A DNA stretch of 64,000 bases, taken from contig OZ025708.1 in NCBI GenBank assembly GCA_964019335.1, positions 186,001-250,000 on the forward strand, read 5' to 3'. Below are positions 1 to 9,859 of the stretch, in pieces (within the stretch, counting starts at the first letter, position 1; every line of letters begins with the position of its first letter). The notes under the pieces are model-generated. The model did not search any database and was not told the DNA's origin. It worked only from the letters and a program-made list of their open reading frames with translations. The stretch comes from Diplonema japonicum (Eukaryota; Euglenozoa; Diplonemea; Diplonemida; Diplonemidae). Position numbers and translations under genes: made by a program.

Positions 1-123
1 GGATTCCTCATACTGCTGGGTGTGCCCGATTGTCCCTTCTATGGCTTCCTTAACTATTCTCAAAACGGTTTCTGTTTGAATCATCAGCTCCTCCGGCTGT
101 TCGAACCCCGTTCGCCCCTCCAT
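1..123 (-). CDS. Tctex-type dynein light chain, N-terminal part (runs off the window)
   Basis: A minus-strand reading frame opens with ATG at 123-121 and stays open to the window edge for 41 codons. It begins MEGRTGFEQPEELMIQ and continues with VLRIVKEAIEGTIG then a Tyr, closely resembling the first helix of DYNLT1/Tctex1 (VxxIVKEAIExxIG followed by Y). Proteins of this family are homodimeric light chains of cytoplasmic and axonemal dyneins that bind the dynein intermediate chain. Only about a third of the expected ~110-residue protein is present, so the fold cannot be checked further. It is the first gene of the minus-strand array. An unrelated helical protein with a chance match is possible. 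Confidence 0.5.
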   Translation of the reverse strand, partial: MEGRTGFEQPEELMIQTETVLRIVKEAIEGTIGHTQQYEES

Positions 124-863
124 TGTTGGGGTTTTATTTTATTTTATTTTATTTTAATAGATGTGTAGGACCTTTTTTTTTTTTTTTTTTTTTTTTGCGC
201 TGTGTCTTTTTCAGGGGTGGGGGGGGGAAGAATATGAAAACAAAAAAGAACACTTTGGTTCCCCCCTTTTTTCTTTTTTTTTTCTTCGAATTTATTTCCC
301 CCACCATCTCCGATCGGCAGATGGAAGAAAAAAAAGGGGGGAAGGAGGGGGGGGGGGGAACAAGGGTTGGTAATGAACAAATTTAAACCCAATGAAAAAA
401 GTAAAAGGGGGGGAAAAGGGGGGGGGGGGGGGAAGGCGGGATACGAGGTGGTAAACACTAGAAAAAAAAGGAAGAAAGATAAAAAGGGGTATTTGAGAAG
501 GGTGGGGGGGGGGAAGAAAAAAGAAGTAGGGGGGACAAAGCAAAGAGTGCCAGAAAACAAAAAACCCTTAAAAACAAAAAGGAAAAAAAAAACTTGAAAT
601 GACCCCTGTAAAAAAAAAAAGGAAAAAAAAAAAGGCATCTATTTGCTCTTATGGTCCCCTCCACATTCACTTCTTCAACACGAGCTTCCCAGAGGGGAAA
701 GGGGAGGGGGAATGATCTTTTCTTTTTCTCTCTCTGGTTGTCCCTTTTTTTTTTTTTTGAACCCACCCCTTTTCGAACAGACAACAAAAAGGGAGAAGGG
801 GCAGAAGGGGCGCAAACAAAAAAAAAAAAAAAAACTTCAATTTTCTTTTGTGTCGTAGCACAT
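124..863. other. Homopolymer-rich intergenic stretch
   Basis: No supportable gene. The stretch is made of runs of T, A and G (for example T-runs near 172-196 and G-runs near 350 and 420). Apparent open frames here are Phe/Pro or Lys/Gly low complexity. Confidence 0.7.
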
Positions 864-949
864 CTAGAGATCCCTGATGGAAGGCACAGTAGACAGGTCA
901 CCGAATGCGGTGTAGGTAGGGGCAGAAGCGCCCATCACGTCTCCAAGCT

Positions 950-981
<32 letters not shown>

Positions 982-1072
982 CTTCTTTTTTTTTCCCCCA
1001 AAACACACCTTCTTCATGTCAGCAGCGGTCACGTCACTGATTGCCTGCAAGACAGCAGGGACGGTCCTGAGT

Positions 1073-1110
<38 letters not shown>

Positions 1111-2487
1111 TCTGGACAACATACTTGCCAATGCTGGCGGTGCCAGAATGCAAGACAAGGAAGTCAAGCAGACCCTCACGGGTGTTTGTGCTCGACAGGA
1201 AGTTAACCGCGGCAACCTTCTTGGCAGCCTCCAGCTCGGACCCCGCAAGGCTGCCGGTTGCGTTCACAGAGGCAGCAAGGTTCTTGGCGGCGACATCGGC
1301 GTGCTCAGGACGGCACCTCACCATCCCACCCACCACGGAGGTACCCTCGAAGGACTTGAGGAGACCCTCCGTCCCGAAGCCAGTCCCGACAGAGGCACCC
1401 ACGTTGCCCGTTGCCACCAGCATCGAGGCGAAGTCCTTGATGGACGCGCTGCCCATCCCCTGCCTGCCGTACGAGACGTAGACATCGTTGTAGAACTGCT
1501 GGTTCTTGAAGGCCTCGCTCTTTCTGAAGAATTCATGCGTGTTGCCACCCATGTACGCCCCCACCTGGTTTACCTCGGTCGCAATGTTCGCGTCTGCAAA
1601 ACGGTGTTTTTATTTTTTTTTTATTTTTTTTTTTCTTTACGACATACTCTTGTGCGAAGGGTGATCAGCGGTGTTGGCGGTGCTCCACTCGCTCTTCTCA
1701 TACGCAGCGGAGAGCTCCTCTGCGGAGATGTTGACACCCGCAAGGGTCACGCGCTCGGGGGTGAAGTACGTGCCCCACCAGTTGATAAGGTCCTAGATTT
1801 TTTTTTTTTTTTTTTTTTTTTTTTGTATTTCAAAAATAAAAAAAACAAAAAATTCCATACGTCATGGGTGATGGTGTCGACGTTGAAGCCCGGGCAGTCT
1901 TCGTCGTTGGCGAGGGAGCTGGCGCTGAAGGCGGTCTTGGCGAACTGCTTGAGGGCGTAGGCCTTCTGGTCATGGGTTTTGGTGGCGTGGTTGTTGTCAA
2001 GAATCTCGCGGACAAGGTTCATCTCGTGGGGGGCGAACCTGGGGATGACGAGGTTCTCCGTAAGCCTGGCGACGACCTCGTTCACAGTGTCTCTGCGGCA
2101 CTCCACCTTGACACCAATGTACCTGCCGTTCACCTGGTTGGACCAGTAGTTGGCACCCGCGTGCTGGAAGGTCTTGTACACCTGGAAATCGCTCGACTGA
2201 AGGTTGCTTCTGAACATCATCTTTGTGACGAAATCAGCCACACCCGCCTGCGCCCTGGACTCGTACCTCGCACCGGCATCGATGTAGTACCCGACCAAGG
2301 ACGTCGCCTGGCCGTTGTCCTGCACAATCACCTTGCTACCGCTGCTCATCTTCTGCCCGGAAGCGTTTTGCGGGTCGGTCGGCACTCTCCTCGTCGCCGG
2401 GCAGGGGTAGTTGCTGCTCATCGGGACATCACAGTAGTTGTAGGGGAACGTGCAGTAACCCCTTCTTGCCGCGAGCCTCTTTGCCAT
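864..2487 (-). CDS. M16-family protein without the zinc site (cytochrome bc1 core/QCR2-like), 5 exons
   Basis: Joining exons 2487-1861, 1792-1648, 1593-1125, 1066-1009 and 947-864 gives 460 codons plus stop with phase kept at every junction (donors GTATGG, GTATGT, GTATGT, GTGTGT; all acceptors AG). The product has the M16 layout: an N-terminal GYYIDAGARYES strand, the region where active members carry HxxEH (here GVADFVTKMMF, so both His and the Glu are absent), and a C-terminal TAFGDLSTVPSI block typical of core proteins and MPP. Known inactive M16 members are bc1 complex core subunits and MPP-alpha, acting at the mitochondrial inner membrane or matrix; I infer a core-2-like role. The Arg-rich start (MAKRLAARRG) fits a mitochondrial presequence. 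Each intron contains a long A-run in sense orientation. MPP-alpha cannot be excluded. Confidence 0.75.
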
Positions 2488-2592
2488 TTTTTTTTTCTTG
2501 TCTCTAATGTCCCCCTGTTTCGAGAATAAAAAAAAATCTTTTGGGAAAAAAAAAAAATGTCAAGAAACAAAAAAAAAAAAAAAAAAAAAAGT

Positions 2593-3051
2593 CTATAGGA
2601 CAGTTGTCTTCTTGTCCATTCTACAGAGCACGTTGGTGATGTTTTCGAGATGCGCTAGGCGCATGATCTTGTCCTGCGGGGTGGCTTGCAGGACAAGGGA
2701 TTTAGGGGGTGGTGAGGGCGGGGTGGTGTGTTTGTTGGCCGCCTTCAGTTTGCAGATGAGCAGCTCCCTGTCCGCCGCGTGTTGGATAGCTTCTCGGATG
2801 AAGTTCTTGTCGCACTCAATCTGCTCCCCTGCGTGCCGGCAAGCCTCCATCATGACACCCTGTTCTATTCTGAGTACGTCCCGTTCCGCTTCTGCAGCTG
2901 CTCTGGCTTCCCTTTCCCTCTCTAGCGCATCAGAGACCTGGGTCAGCTGCCCCACTAACATGTCGCACATTTTGTACACCGATTCCAAATGTTGCTGGTG
3001 TTCTTCGGCCTCCGTTGTCGTGCCTGGCGTTGCTACTGGTACTTTTGTCAT
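2593..3051 (-). CDS. Small coiled-coil protein, unrecognised
   Basis: A 152-residue frame starting MTKVPVATPGTTTEAEEH and ending MDKKTTVL. The middle (about residues 15-95) is a heptad-rich helix with alternating Glu/Arg and Ala (EREREARAAAEAERDV), followed by a Pro-rich linker and a short C-terminal helix. The frame stays open upstream through a T-rich/A-rich tract, so an additional 5' exon is possible; I chose the first Met of the non-low-complexity part. The composition matches neighbouring genes and it lies between two same-strand genes. No known family recognised. Confidence 0.5.
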   Translation of the reverse strand: MTKVPVATPGTTTEAEEHQQHLESVYKMCDMLVGQLTQVSDALEREREARAAAEAERDVLRIEQGVMMEACRHAGEQIECDKNFIREAIQHAADRELLICKLKAANKHTTPPSPPPKSLVLQATPQDKIMRLAHLENITNVLCRMDKKTTVL

Positions 3052-3201
3052 GATGACCGAGTCACCTGGTCCACCCCCCTCGCCTTGTTGTAGCGATGGC
3101 AGGGAAGAAATAAAAAAAAAAAAAAAAAAAAAAGAAATAATAATAATAAAGAAGATTTCACCCACGTAACACGGAAGTACAACGTTTTCTTTTGAGGGGG
3201 T

Positions 3202-3242
<41 letters not shown>

Positions 3243-3697
3243 CTTTTTTTCTTCCCGTTCTGTTCCTCCCTCGGGGCAGATCGACGGTTTGCACCCGAAG
3301 GTGGCCGTTGGTTATCGCTGACCAAAATACAGTCAGCAAAGAAGCTTGACAGACGGTCAGGTGCTCTCACCTAAGCATTTGACACGAGGGAAGGGGTGAT
3401 TGCGAAAAAAAAGCCGTTTCCGCTGCCCGACCATTCCTTCCTACACCGCACAGCACAGGACTTTCATTTTTTTTTTTTTTTGTTCAATGCGCGCGTTCTG
3501 TGAGGCAGGGGGGCGGGGCTAACCCGTAAACCCAGCAAAGGAAGAAGAAAAAAAAAAAGAAAAAAACAACAAATATGAGTGTGAGAAAAAAAAAAAAGAA
3601 TATAAACAAAAAAGAATATGGCGAGAGAGGGGGGGGAGTGGAGAAGAAGAAAAAAAAAAAAAAAAAAAAAAAAAGCCGGAAAAGAGAAAAATTTAGT
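3052..3697. other. Intergenic, homopolymer rich
   Basis: Contains a T-run of about 37 near 3205-3241 and A-runs near 3650-3674. A possible short 5' exon of the coiled-coil gene near 3260-3370 (minus strand) cannot be supported. Confidence 0.6.
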
Positions 3698-4369
3698 TCA
3701 AAGCACCAATGCGTCATAGTGCACACCACCTTGGTAGATGACATTGATGCATCTTTTGTGAGGGATGTTGCTATCAGGGCGAACGGATGGTGGGTCAAAA
3801 CACGAGATCCTTCTGAAGCCGGGTCCTGTTTTGTTCCGTTCCCACACCTGAACAGGAGTGTCAAACACAATGGAGAAGACGGCCATTTCTATCCCTCCTC
3901 CCCACCCGGAGTACGTCATATTCCGTGCATAAGCAGAAGCAGTTTGATTCGAGTCCCAAAGGATCCATGAGGCAAGCGGGGTTTCGGCAATAGGTCGAGA
4001 AGGGTGGTCTGCTATCCACGTGCATATGGTTCTTCGCAGGCTTACTGCGGACTGTTTGTTCAAACCAACTGCGGGCATCCCGTCACATAATGAGTGGAAC
4101 AAACACGAACCGTCTCCTGGTTGTCTAACCACACTGCCTGATCTGGAAACAATGTTACCGCAGGGTCTACCCATGTTTACGGGTTTTCTCATTAGGGCGT
4201 CAGGGTGGTTCTCCCTTGGCTTTGGGTAGACGGGGCAGCAGTCTGTGAAGTGCTTCCCGTCACACTTGTCACATGATTTGTCTTGTGGATGGGCGGCAAG
4301 ATCTTTCGGCAGGGTGGTTGTCTGGGAGGGCTGACTGCACCCGTGTGTGTCGGACACGCAGATTCCCAT
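3698..4369 (-). CDS. OTU-family cysteine protease with N-terminal zinc knuckle
   Basis: A 223-residue intronless protein. Residues about 33-46 form a CX2CX3HX4C zinc knuckle (CDKCDGKHFTDCC). The OTU core follows: QPGDGSCLFHSL supplies the catalytic Cys in the canonical DGxC context (near residue 91), a Trp/Gly-rich block YSGWGGGIEM lies in the middle, and VIYQGGVHYDALV at the C-terminus supplies the catalytic His. OTU enzymes are deubiquitinases cleaving isopeptide-linked ubiquitin; specificity cannot be read from sequence. It ends only a few residues after the catalytic His motif, as in compact OTUs. The same knuckle pattern occurs in the gene at 9860-11716. Start chosen at the only upstream ATG of the frame. 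Confidence 0.75.
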   Translation of the reverse strand: MGICVSDTHGCSQPSQTTTLPKDLAAHPQDKSCDKCDGKHFTDCCPVYPKPRENHPDALMRKPVNMGRPCGNIVSRSGSVVRQPGDGSCLFHSLCDGMPAVGLNKQSAVSLRRTICTWIADHPSRPIAETPLASWILWDSNQTASAYARNMTYSGWGGGIEMAVFSIVFDTPVQVWERNKTGPGFRRISCFDPPSVRPDSNIPHKRCINVIYQGGVHYDALVL

Positions 4370-4736
4370 CGTGTTGTACCGTGTGTCTGTGTTCTTAGCT
4401 GAGTGCAGCCTTGACCTTAGCCTCGAGGGGGCTCTTGTTATTTGCGAAGTTAGGAGGATGTCTTTTCTGTTCCAGCTGTTTGCTCTCTGTTTTTTTTTTT
4501 TTTTTTTTTTTATCCCGGTGTTACCTGTAAGTAATTTCTTTTGTATGAACTAACCGTCCCTGCTCTCGTCGTGCTGCTGTAACTACCACCAGATGGAATC
4601 ATGCCATTTGTGGGTGGGTTGTGATTTTTTTTGGGGGGGGTTATTGTTTTTTATGTGTGTGGGCTTTTTTTTTCCCCCCCTTTTTTTTTTCCCACTTTTT
4701 TTTAAATTCGCTTTTTCCCTGTTTTTTACGGGTGGT

Positions 4737-4769
<33 letters not shown>

Positions 4770-4772
4770 CTT
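4370..4772. other. Intergenic, T-rich
   Basis: No gene seen; several T-runs (4491-4511, 4738-4769). The right edge abuts the left inverted repeat of the mobile element that follows. Confidence 0.6.
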
Positions 4773-4991
4773 CATAGTGTCCAGGGTTAACCGATCACCT
4801 TCGGGTTTTGAAACCCGACCCGAGCAATTTTAGATTTTCGATCACAGTCGGGTTAATGATCGGTTTTTTTCTAATTTCGGATCGGTTTGATCGGTTTATG
4901 ATCGGTTTTTTTTAATTTCGGATCGGTTTGATCGATCCAAAACACATATTTCTGGCAAAAAATACCAAGACCATGCTCAAATTTGGATAAA

Positions 4992-5279
4992 ATGTCCGAC
5001 ACTTGTTCCTCTTCCGAAGAATCTGTGACTTCTTCAGAGGTGCGATACAAGACTCAGCTCTTGGAGAAGAGCAGGGACCAGCTGGTGGCCCATGCCAAAA
5101 GGAGGAAATTAAGCTCCTACGGCACCAAGGGCACACTTGCTAGCAGGATCGCTGCTGACAAGGCTAAGAACGCTTCCGTGTGTCCCATGGAGCTTTTCAA
5201 GGCGCCCCCTTACTTTGTGCGTTGCTACTTCCCGTTCAAGTTTCAATGTTTTTCATTATTGACTTTCGTGCCCAGTTAA
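4992..5279 (+). CDS. Small SAP-motif protein inside the TIR element
   Basis: A 95-residue frame starting MSDTCSSSEESVTSSEV. Residues about 22-48 read LEKSRDQLVAHAKRRKLSSY followed by GTKGTLASRIAADK, matching the SAP motif (two short helices with conserved Leu, then G-T/N-K-x-x-L-x-x-R-I). SAP domains bind DNA, often AT-rich or scaffold regions. The Ser/Glu-rich start is typical of nuclear proteins. After about residue 65 the sequence is hydrophobic and may not be coding. Its position inside the inverted repeats suggests an element-encoded DNA-binding protein or a captured exon. Whether it is expressed is unknown. Confidence 0.45.
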   Translation: MSDTCSSSEESVTSSEVRYKTQLLEKSRDQLVAHAKRRKLSSYGTKGTLASRIAADKAKNASVCPMELFKAPPYFVRCYFPFKFQCFSLLTFVPS

Positions 5280-5299
5280 AAACCCGCCAAAAACAGGGA

Positions 5300-6000
5300 G
5301 AATGCCGATTTTCGGGAAAATAATCCTTTTCTAAGTTGTTTCGATGCAGGCGTTGTGTACCTGGGAGGTCCGGGAGACGAATAGAAGGGTTATAAGTATG
5401 GTTGCATGCTCTCCTCCCGTTCTAATTATATTGATTTTTGATTTCGCTCCTATTTAAACAGAAAAAAGAAGAAAAACCGCCAAAAAAAGCGAAAAAACAG
5501 CCTTTCGGGAAAATAATCCTTTTGTAAGTCGTTTTGATGCTCCCTGGGGTCGGCTTTGTGTATCTGGGGGGCCCGGGGGACGAATAAAAGGGTTATTATA
5601 TGCATGGTTGCGTGCTCTCCTCCCGTTTTAATTATTGACTTTTGATTTCGCTCCCAATTAGGATCCTGCCTGAAACAGGGAAACACCAGCTTTTCGGGAA
5701 AATAATCCTTTTCTATGTCATTTTGATGCTCCCTGGGGTCGGCTTTGTGTATCTGGGGGACCCGGGGGATGAAACGAAGGGTTTTAAGCATGATTGCATG
5801 CTCTCCTCCTGTTTTAATTTTTGATTTTCGATTTTTTTTGTTTTTTCGCTTTTAATTAAAAACCCGTCAAAAAAAGCGAAAAAACAGCTTTTCGGGAAAA
5901 TAATCCTTTTCTAAGTCGTTTTGATGCTCCCTGGGACCGGCTTTGTGTATCTGGGGGACCCGGGATACGAATATAAGGGTTTTAAGCATGGTTGCATGCT
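5300..6000. repeat. Four tandem ~185-bp units inside the TIR element
   Basis: The core TTCGGGAAAATAATCCTTTT recurs near 5312, 5505, 5694 and 5891, each followed about 50 bases later by a CTTTGTGTATCTGGGGG-like block (GTTGTGTACCTGGGAGG in the first unit) and a GCATGCTC block. Units differ by point changes, the first being the most divergent. Confidence 0.85.
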
Positions 6001-6078
6001 CGCCTTTCATTTGACGTCAATTTAAAACCCGATTGTAATTAAAAACCCGCGGGTGATCGGTTAACCCTGGATACTATG

Positions 6079-6529
6079 TTTCTTGGTGTAGAAAAAGAGA
6101 GAGAAAAAAAAAATAAGAAGAGAATATAAAAAAAAAAATATTAAGAGAGTTGGGGGGGAGTAAGCAGAAATAAGAAAATGGTGATTTTTCTTTTTTTGCA
6201 GTTTCCTCTTCAAAGAAAAAATATTTTTATATCCGAATTTCTTCTTTTTTTTTTCTCACCTATATGAAAAGAAATACCGGGGGTCCGTGATAATATATTA
6301 TTTTTTTTGAAGTTTTTGTGAAAACAAAAAAGAAATCCCTTTTTTTTTTTCTTTCTGGATACTGGAAAACCCACCCCTTCAGTTTTAATTTGTCGTTATC
6401 AAAATAAAGGGAAGAGGGGGAGGGGGAAACCACAACAAGGTTTAAAAAGAAACACTGCTTTTGAGAGGAATAAAGAAGATACTATTTGTTACCACTATTC
6501 TTCAGATGCACTCAAGTGAAACCTTGAGC
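6079..6529. other. AT-rich intergenic stretch
   Basis: No gene seen. Mixed A- and T-runs between the TIR element and the 3' end of the calreticulin gene. Confidence 0.6.
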
Positions 6530-6728
6530 TTACGCCTCCTCCTCCTCCTCCTCCTCCTCAGAGGAAGCAGAGGCAGAGGCGGCCTTGGCCTCCTCCTCAG
6601 CCTTGGCCTTGGCGGCCTCCTCGATCTTGTCGTGCATCTCCTTCTCAGCCTTGTGGTTGGCACCCCAAGTGGCATCGTTGAAGGCCTTCACCTGTGAATG
6701 GGAGAAAAAAAAGAAAAGAATTGTTTTA

Positions 6729-6759
<31 letters not shown>

Positions 6760-7354
6760 TTTTTTTTAAATTATTCCCACACACCTCATCGATGTTGTCA
6801 GCGATGATGATGTTGTCGAAGATGCTGCCCGACTTCACCTGCCAGACGTCGATGCCCACAGCGGAGAGGGGCTGCCTTGCGAGGTACAGGTCGGAGTCGG
6901 CCTCGTACTCCGGGTTGGGGATCTGCTTGGGAGCCCACACACCCTTGTAGGCGGGGTTGGGGATCTTCTTCGCCTTCCACTCCCCCTTGTAGTTGGGGTT
7001 GGCGATCATGGGGGCCTCCCACTCACCGTCGTCCTCCTCATCCCAGTCCTCAGGCTTCTCCGCCTCAGGGTCCACCACCTTCTCGGGCTCCGAACCCCAG
7101 TCAGCCGGCTTCACGTCCTCAGGGTCGTCCATCTGGGCCTCGTCCACCCAGTCCGCGGGCTTCTTGTCACTCGCGTCGTCGATCTGCTTGGGCTTCAGGA
7201 AGGACCAGTCCTCCTCCAGGCTCCCGCTCTCCTTCTTCTCCCCGTCCATCTGCAACTCGTACGTGTTGTCGGGGTTCACGATCACAGTGTACAGATGGCT
7301 CAGCTTGTCGTCCCCGCACATAGGGGTCTTCTTCCACAGCAGGTTCTCACCCTG

Positions 7355-7404
<50 letters not shown>

Positions 7405-7908
7405 CCCGTCTCCTTTTTCTCTCCAAAAATACCTTGTAACCGAAGATGAGGTGGATCTTCTTGGTGGAGCCGCAGATGTCAGGCCCGAACATCATGTAGT
7501 AAGGGGTCTCACCGTCGAAGTCCTCAAGCTCGATCTCGGGGAGGATCTTGATGTAGCCACCACCGCAGTCGATACCCTGTTGTGGTGGTTGTTGTTGTTG
7601 TTTTGTAGGCATACCTGGGCGTGCTTCAGGGTGAAGGACACGACGAGGGGCTTGTCCTTGTTCCCGAAGGTCTTGGCGGCCTTGGACGAGATGGCGTAGA
7701 ACTTGGCGTCCTCAGAGGTCTGGAGCCCCTTGTCGGCCTCCGCATCACCGTACCATTCGCCTGCGCTGTGCGTGAACTGCCCGAGGCCTTCCTTCTTCTT
7801 GCTCACCACCCACCTGTCCGCCCACGAGCCGTCGAAGGTCTCCTTGAAGAACACCTCACCGTTCGCCAGGACGGCGGCGGTGCTTGCAAGCAACAATGCT
7901 CTGTGCAT
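6530..7908 (-). CDS. Calreticulin, 4 exons
   Basis: Joining exons 7908-7615, 7576-7433, 7351-6785 and 6691-6530 (introns of 38, 81 and 93 bases, all GT-AG) gives 388 residues. A signal peptide MHRALLLASTAAVLANG leads into the lectin domain (FFKETFDGSW, GIDCGGGYIK, MMFGPDICGSTKKIHLIF). The P-domain follows with three acidic DP/KPxDW-type repeats and three (I)PNPxYKGxW-type repeats near residues 205-310. It is an ER lumenal calcium-binding lectin chaperone for N-glycoproteins. The C-terminus is a short acidic tail ending in a run of Glu then Ala-stop; there is no KDEL-type signal and no transmembrane segment that would make it calnexin. The start lies 10 bases after a strong acceptor (see separate site), which fixes it. 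Confidence 0.92.
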
Positions 7909-7918
7909 CTTATGATAC

Positions 7919-7990
7919 CTGTGACAGGGTACAGAATGGCCACGCAAAGAAAAAGACAAAAAAGAAAGAGGTATAGAAACGTATAGAAAT
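7919..7990 (-). promoter_or_regulatory. Probable splice acceptor (trans-splicing or 5'-UTR intron) before calreticulin
   Basis: In sense orientation a long pyrimidine tract (CTTTCTTTTTTGTCTTTTTC) is followed by CTGTCACAG, ten bases before the ATG. In euglenozoans this is the layout of a spliced-leader addition site; a 5'-UTR cis-intron would look the same. Confidence 0.45.
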
Positions 7991-8064
7991 AGCTTAATTG
8001 CAAACCCTCCCCTTTACGTTGGTAGTGTATTGTGTTGCCTGTTCCTCCCTTCCCCTCCCCCGTC

Positions 8065-9786
8065 CTACACAGTTGTAGCACCAGATGAAGCGTCAGTGAC
8101 ATTCTTTGAGTACCTCCTAAGAATGCCCGCGCTGACCCTTACGGGGGGTGGAGTCCACACCTTCTTCCTTTTCTGGATCTCCTCATCAGGAAGGTTCAAG
8201 TCGAGGGTCCTAGCAGTGAGGTCGATCTGGATCTCGTCTCCCGTCTGCACGAGGCCGAGGGGTCCGCCTTTTGCAGCCTCGGGGACTACGTGACCGATCA
8301 TGATCCCGTGACTGGCTCCACTGAACCTCCCATCTGTAATTAAAGGGCACTCGGTAGCCAACCCCCTGCCGACAAGCGCAGCACCGGGGGCGAGCATCTC
8401 AGGCATTCCCGGCGCACCGCTCGGCCCTTCGTTCCTAATAACCAGCGCCTCCCCTGCCTTCAGGACACCGTCCATCACACACTTCAGCGCGTCCCCTTCA
8501 TTGTCGCACACTCGAGCCTTCCCCTTCCATTGCTTCAAGCCTTTCCCACTGAGCTTGATGACGCTGCCCCCCGGTGCAAGGCTTCCCCTTAGCGCGGTGA
8601 TATGTCCCCCCGGTGGGGCAAGCGGGTTGCTTACAGAACGCACTACATTCTGTCCCTCAGGAAGCGGACCGACAGAAGCGAGGTTTTCGGCCACTGTCTT
8701 GCCAGTTACGGTGAGACATGACCCATCGATGAGGCCGTGGTCCAGCAGGTGCTTCATTACGACAGGTAGCCCACCAATGGCGTGCAAGTCGACCACGTTG
8801 TAGTCGCCGAAAGGCGTGAGGTTCCCCACAAGCGGCACCCTGTCCGACACCTCGTTGAACGTGTCGAGGCTCAGCTCCACCTGCGCCTCTGCTGCAAGCG
8901 CCAGAAGATGCAGCACCCCGTTTGTCGACCCCCCAAGCGCCATCATCACCACAATGGCGTTCTCGAAGGCAGGCCGTGTCATGATATCGCGTGCCCTGAT
9001 GCCCTTCTCCATCAGCCCGACAAGTGCATCGACACTCCTCCTGCAGTTGTCCGCAACCTCTGTGTTCACAGCGTTCTCGCATCCGACAGCAGGAACGGTG
9101 GACGTGCCAGGAAGTGACATCCCCAAAGCCTCAATGCACGTCGACATGGTGTTGGCTGTGAACATGCCGGAGCAGGTTCCGGAGCCCGGGCAGCTGTGCT
9201 TCTCGATGCTTGTGAGTTCTTCGATATCCATGAGGCCGGCAGAGACGGCGCCAGATCCCTCGTAAGGCGACCCTGGGGTGAGGCGTTCGTCTTTGCCAGG
9301 ACGGGCTCCTGAACGGCTCGTGCCGGGATAGAGCGTCAGGCCGATGCTGTTCATGCGTGCCAAGGGCATCAAGGCTCCAGGGTTCGTCTTATCGCAGCCC
9401 CCGAAGGTGAGGACGGCATCGGTGCGGTAAGCGTCGACCATCAGCTCTACGCAATCAGCGATGAGTTCTCTGCTTACTAAGGACATGCGCATGCCGTCGG
9501 TGCCCATGGTCTGACCATCCGAGACGACAGGCGTGTAAGAAGCAAAGGGCATGGCGCCCTTGGCGAGGATGGCCTCTGTCGTGATGCGCACCAGCTCCTC
9601 GCTCTTCTGGTTGCACATGTTCTTCGACATGTAGGGTGCCACCACCGCCACCGTCGGCTTCTTGAAGTCGCCTTCTTCAAACCCTGCTGCATAAAGCTGC
9701 GCCCTTGCCCCCGCCCTGGCGACCCACGTCCTCTCGTCTGAAGGGTCCCCCATGATCTCCTTCGACCTTGTCTTGAGGCCTTCCAT
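8065..9786 (-). CDS. ilvD: Dihydroxy-acid dehydratase (IlvD/Edd family)
   Basis: A 573-residue intronless protein, the usual length for this family. It dehydrates 2,3-dihydroxy-3-methylbutanoate and -pentanoate to the 2-keto acids in valine/isoleucine synthesis. The three iron-sulfur ligand cysteines appear in SKNMCNQ (near residue 58), GGCDKTNPG (near 129) and [16 protein letters not shown] (near 202), and the C-terminal substrate/Mg region [11 protein letters not shown] is present. The [10 protein letters not shown] form is typical of true dihydroxy-acid dehydratases rather than sugar-acid dehydratases. The N-terminus has no obvious mitochondrial or plastid presequence, so location is uncertain. 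The gene looks bacterial in its lack of introns, like several neighbours. The start ATG follows an A-rich leader. Confidence 0.9.
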   Translation of the reverse strand: MEGLKTRSKEIMGDPSDERTWVARAGARAQLYAAGFEEGDFKKPTVAVVAPYMSKNMCNQKSEELVRITTEAILAKGAMPFASYTPVVSDGQTMGTDGMRMSLVSRELIADCVELMVDAYRTDAVLTFGGCDKTNPGALMPLARMNSIGLTLYPGTSRSGARPGKDERLTPGSPYEGSGAVSAGLMDIEELTSIEKHSCPGSGTCSGMFTANTMSTCIEALGMSLPGTSTVPAVGCENAVNTEVADNCRRSVDALVGLMEKGIRARDIMTRPAFENAIVVMMALGGSTNGVLHLLALAAEAQVELSLDTFNEVSDRVPLVGNLTPFGDYNVVDLHAIGGLPVVMKHLLDHGLIDGSCLTVTGKTVAENLASVGPLPEGQNVVRSVSNPLAPPGGHITALRGSLAPGGSVIKLSGKGLKQWKGKARVCDNEGDALKCVMDGVLKAGEALVIRNEGPSGAPGMPEMLAPGAALVGRGLATECPLITDGRFSGASHGIMIGHVVPEAAKGGPLGLVQTGDEIQIDLTARTLDLNLPDEEIQKRKKVWTPPPVRVSAGILRRYSKNVTDASSGATTV

Positions 9787-9859
9787 GTTTTTTTATTTCC
9801 CCCTGTGCTGAATAATGGTTGACGGGAGCCCTTCATTCTTAAATAACGACCACTGTTAA

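Larger units (their letters stand above)
4773..6078. mobile_element. Non-LTR-free DNA element with 27-bp terminal inverted repeats
   Basis: The left end, 4773-4799, starts CATAGTGTCCAGGGTTAACC and the right end, 6052-6078, is its reverse complement with one mismatch (GTGTCC versus GTATCC). The 1,306-bp element contains short GATCGG-rich tandem repeats near 4855-4935, a small plus-strand ORF with a SAP-like motif, and four tandem copies of a roughly 185-bp unit. It has no recognisable transposase, so it is probably a non-autonomous or uncharacterised DNA transposon. No clear target-site duplication was found outside the repeats. Confidence 0.75.

Noticed and set aside
144-638. Long minus-strand frame rich in Phe and Pro
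   Set aside because: Pure homopolymer translation; no domain-like segment, and the opposite strand is equally open.
5450-5791. Minus-strand frame with repeated PQIHKADPREHQND
   Set aside because: It is the translation of two of the four tandem DNA units; the other units contain stops or shifts, so coding is unlikely.
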